Positions 62,556 through 64,000 of a stretch of DNA of 64,000 bases are shown one piece after another. How positions within the stretch are numbered: position 1 is the first letter of the stretch; every line of letters begins with the position of its first letter. Position numbers and translations under genes: made by a program. A model generated the notes under the pieces. The model did not search any database. It worked only from the letters and a program-made list of their open reading frames with translations, and had not been told where the DNA came from. Source of the stretch: Chryseobacterium cucumeris. Lineage in GTDB: Bacteria > Bacteroidota > Bacteroidia > Flavobacteriales > Weeksellaceae. The stretch spans positions 1 to 64,000 of the forward strand of contig NZ_LUVZ01000012.1 of the NCBI RefSeq assembly GCF_001593385.1. The letters are read 5' to 3'.

Positions 62556-62562
62556 AATTCAA

Positions 62563-63231
62563 ATGAAAAATATAGAATTACTCGTTCTGGATATGGCCGG
62601 AACAACAATTGATGAAGATAACGTAGTCTACAAAACACTTACCAATGCTGTAAATGATTACGGCTACGCAGTAAGCCTGGAAAAAGTATTATCCAGCTGT
62701 GCCGGAATGGAAAAACTGGAAGCGATCACAAGTCTTTTAAAAGAAATCAATGGGAACGAAGAAGATGCTCCTGCTATTTTTGAGAATTTTTCTGACCAGC
62801 TGAAAGAATCTTATCAAAATCTGGATGTAAAACCCATCAACGGAACGCAAGATTTCTTATTGAATATGAGGTCTCAAAACAAAAAAATTGTTTTAAATAC
62901 AGGGTATACCTCAGAAATCGCCCACCAGCTTTTAGATAAACTCAACTGGAAAGAAAGTATTCATTTTGATGCTTTGATTACTGCTGATGATGTTTCAGAA
63001 AGCCGTCCAAGTCCTGAAATGATTCATCTTGCAATGAAGAAATTCAATATTACTGAAGCTCATAAAGTTTTAAAGGCAGGTGATTCTGTGATTGATATTG
63101 AAGAGGGCAAAAATGCAGGCTGTGGATTAACAGTAGCGGTACTTTCCGGAGCTCAGAGTAAATCAGAGCTTGAAAAGGCAGCTCCTGATTATATTCTGAA
63201 TACGATTTCTGAAGCTGAGGGAATCCTTTAA
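62563..63231 (+). CDS. Phosphonatase-like HAD hydrolase (TIGR03351, PhnX-like)
   Basis: A 222-residue HAD hydrolase. The nucleophile motif is DMAGTTIDED with D10 and A12, the same DxAGTT pattern as phosphonoacetaldehyde hydrolase PhnX. The Thr in LNTGYTS, the Lys/Arg near SRPSPEMI and GDSVIDIEEGKNAG complete the core. The cap lysine of true PhnX is not obvious, as usual in TIGR03351. It would split the C-P bond of an aldehyde made by the upstream oxidase. A frame open 16 codons upstream is rejected because it lies inside the oxidase gene. It is the last gene of the operon. Confidence 0.87.
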   Translation: MKNIELLVLDMAGTTIDEDNVVYKTLTNAVNDYGYAVSLEKVLSSCAGMEKLEAITSLLKEINGNEEDAPAIFENFSDQLKESYQNLDVKPINGTQDFLLNMRSQNKKIVLNTGYTSEIAHQLLDKLNWKESIHFDALITADDVSESRPSPEMIHLAMKKFNITEAHKVLKAGDSVIDIEEGKNAGCGLTVAVLSGAQSKSELEKAAPDYILNTISEAEGIL

Positions 63232-63263
63232 TCCATTTTTTCAGATTATTTTTAAATACTTCT

Positions 63264-63306
63264 TGACACAAATGTTTCCATGGTTTTTCTATTGGAAATG
63301 TTTGTG
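63264..63306 (+). terminator. Terminator of the phosphonate-type operon
   Basis: ACACAAATGTTTCCA pairs, with two mismatches, with TGGAAATGTTTGTGT and is followed by TTTTT. Confidence 0.65.
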
Positions 63307-63321
63307 TTTTTACCGCCCCGT

Positions 63322-63358
63322 CAAAAATTCTTTGAATTTTCGACAGCCCTCCGGAGGA
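63322..63358. repeat. Hairpin GTCAAAAATTC-TTT-GAATTTTCGAC followed by CTCCGGAG
   Basis: An 11-bp stem with one mismatch (63322-63346), then the perfect palindrome CTCCGGAG (63351-63358). I recall similar text in Chryseobacterium spacers, but only one copy is seen here, so the repeat status is unproven. Confidence 0.35.
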
Positions 63359-63551
63359 TGGGAATGTAGTACGGATCATTAGGTAATTGTTATAACCGAC
63401 ATATTCAGAAACCTTTTTTGATCTCTATTCACAAAGCATGTAACTTAAAATAAACAGAGTCATTTTTCTTTTGTGGCTTTTGTGGTTAATATCTAAGCTT
63501 TTTTCGGTGATCTTTTTAATTATCAATTAATTAACTTTCCGTTCATAAATT

Positions 63552-63606
63552 TTTACAAATAGTAAACTAATTTTACAATAGTTAAAAATAAATTACTATT
63601 TGTAAA
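63552..63606 (+). promoter_or_regulatory. Repeated operator-like sites before the phosphodiesterase gene
   Basis: TTTACAAATAGTAAA (63552-63566) and TTTACAATAGTTAAA (63572-63586) are direct repeats with a 20-base period. TTACTATTTGTAAA (63593-63606) is the exact inverted match of the first 14 bases. The ATG is 30 bases downstream. Confidence 0.55.
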
Positions 63607-63635
63607 CTTTCACAATTCTAAAAACCCTTTTCCCC

Positions 63636-64000
63636 ATGAAAACAAAACTATTCTCAATGGCTGTTGTTATAAGCTGTTTCCTTGGAGCTCAGACCAAAAA
63701 AGTTCTTTTTATCGGTATTGACGGATGCCGTGCAGATGTCATGATGTCTACCCCAACTCCCAACATCCAAAACCTCATTAGTCAGTCTATTTATTCTATT
63801 GACGGGCTTTGCGCTGCTACTACCTGGAGCGGAAACGGATGGAGCACCATGCTTACAGGCGTATGGCACACCAAACACAATGTTCAGGACAATAACTTTA
63901 CCAGCCCGAACTATGTCAACTACCCTGATTTTTTAACCAGAGCAGAGACTTATAATCCCGCACTAAGAACCATTTCTCTGGCTCATTGGTCACCTATTAA
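63636..64000 (+). CDS. Exported alkaline-phosphatase-superfamily phosphodiesterase/pyrophosphatase, cut by window end
   Basis: The first 121 residues are visible and the frame is open to the window edge. The signal peptide MKTKLFSMAVVISCFLGA is followed by KKVLFIGIDGCRADVMM, with the metal-binding Asp in GIDG, and by AATTWSGNGWSTMLTGVWHTKH, which fits the nucleophile loop of type I phosphodiesterases/nucleotide pyrophosphatases. This superfamily also includes phosphonoacetate hydrolase. It is probably periplasmic or outer-membrane facing. It may release phosphate or phosphonate from a larger compound for the neighbouring operon. The substrate cannot be read from this part. Confidence 0.85.
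   Translation, partial: MKTKLFSMAVVISCFLGAQTKKVLFIGIDGCRADVMMSTPTPNIQNLISQSIYSIDGLCAATTWSGNGWSTMLTGVWHTKHNVQDNNFTSPNYVNYPDFLTRAETYNPALRTISLAHWSPI

Larger units (their letters stand above)
63232..63635. other. Spacer between the phosphonate-type operon and the phosphodiesterase gene
   Basis: It holds the terminator at 63264-63306, a hairpin repeat at 63322-63346 with CTCCGGAG behind it, and the repeated TTTACAA sites at 63552-63606. No gene is supported. Confidence 0.5.

Noticed and set aside
63050..63379. Minus-strand frame at the end of the PhnX-like gene
   Set aside because: It overlaps the conserved hydrolase and runs through a terminator hairpin and a repeat.
1..64000. CRISPR arrays, insertion sequences, prophage or tRNA genes
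   Set aside because: No regularly spaced repeat array, transposase, integrase, phage structural gene or tRNA cloverleaf was recognised in the window.

Overview
The window looks like the chromosome of a Bacteroidota bacterium of the class Flavobacteriia, most likely Chryseobacterium or a close relative. The reasons are the low GC content, the near absence of Shine-Dalgarno sites, many upstream boxes that fit the Bacteroidota -7 consensus TAnnTTTG, several TonB-dependent receptors, a division/cell-wall gene order typical of the class, and many protein families largely confined to it (FtsL_2-type FtsL, DUF2797, DUF2795, DUF5690, TPR sensor kinases). No rRNA, tRNA, CRISPR array, prophage or insertion sequence is visible, but the left edge carries a triple promoter that very probably drives an rRNA operon just outside the window.

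Layout. 1-1.2 kb: outward-facing promoter array and gene-free DNA with dispersed repeats. 1.2-7.8 kb: radical SAM protein, two small genes, a large AsmA-like protein with a DUF2797 protein, and a sugar-nucleotide epimerase. 7.9-11.4 kb: DUF2795 protein and secA. 11.5-18.3 kb: two consecutive TonB-receptor plus PepSY-membrane-protein pairs for iron or siderophore uptake. 18.4-20.3 kb: ROK sugar kinase and msrA. 20.5-24.5 kb: a signalling island made of a membrane protein, a small exported peptide, a TPR sensor kinase and a response regulator, with two matching palindromes placed next to promoters. 24.5-26.4 kb: ElaA-type acetyltransferase, EngB and an alpha/beta hydrolase on the minus strand.

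26.6-44 kb is the dcw cluster in the order mraZ, rsmH, ftsL, ftsI, murE, mraY, murD, ftsW, murG, (GIY-YIG gene), murC, ftsQ, ftsA, ftsZ, yqeY-like. It lacks murF, murB and ddl. mraZ is preceded by three direct repeats matching the known MraZ operator. The GIY-YIG gene between murG and murC is bracketed by copies of a palindromic repeat that also occurs elsewhere in the window. 44.5-46.5 kb: a bacilliredoxin and a GH3-family enzyme. 46.6-52 kb: a minus-strand operon mutL, rhomboid, two EEP-family phosphatase/nuclease paralogues and two lipoproteins; the MutL lacks its usual endonuclease motifs. 52.3-56 kb: a DUF1275 membrane protein with a stress-protein-like partner, and an OmpR-type two-component system.

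56.2-64 kb holds what looks like a phosphonate-use locus: a cupin-type XRE regulator, a large TonB-dependent receptor, a DUF5690 MFS permease, a TIGR03364-type FAD oxidoreductase and a PhnX-like HAD hydrolase in one tight operon, followed by an exported phosphodiesterase-type enzyme cut by the window end. The enzyme pair is a known phosphonate signature; its coupling to a dedicated outer-membrane receptor is the notable part.

The strongest candidates for something undescribed are the GIY-YIG gene with its flanking palindromic repeats, the peptide/sensor-kinase/palindrome module, the receptor-linked phosphonate operon, and the two predicted leaderless transcripts (mraZ and the GH3 gene). All functions are inferred from sequence reading without database searches.
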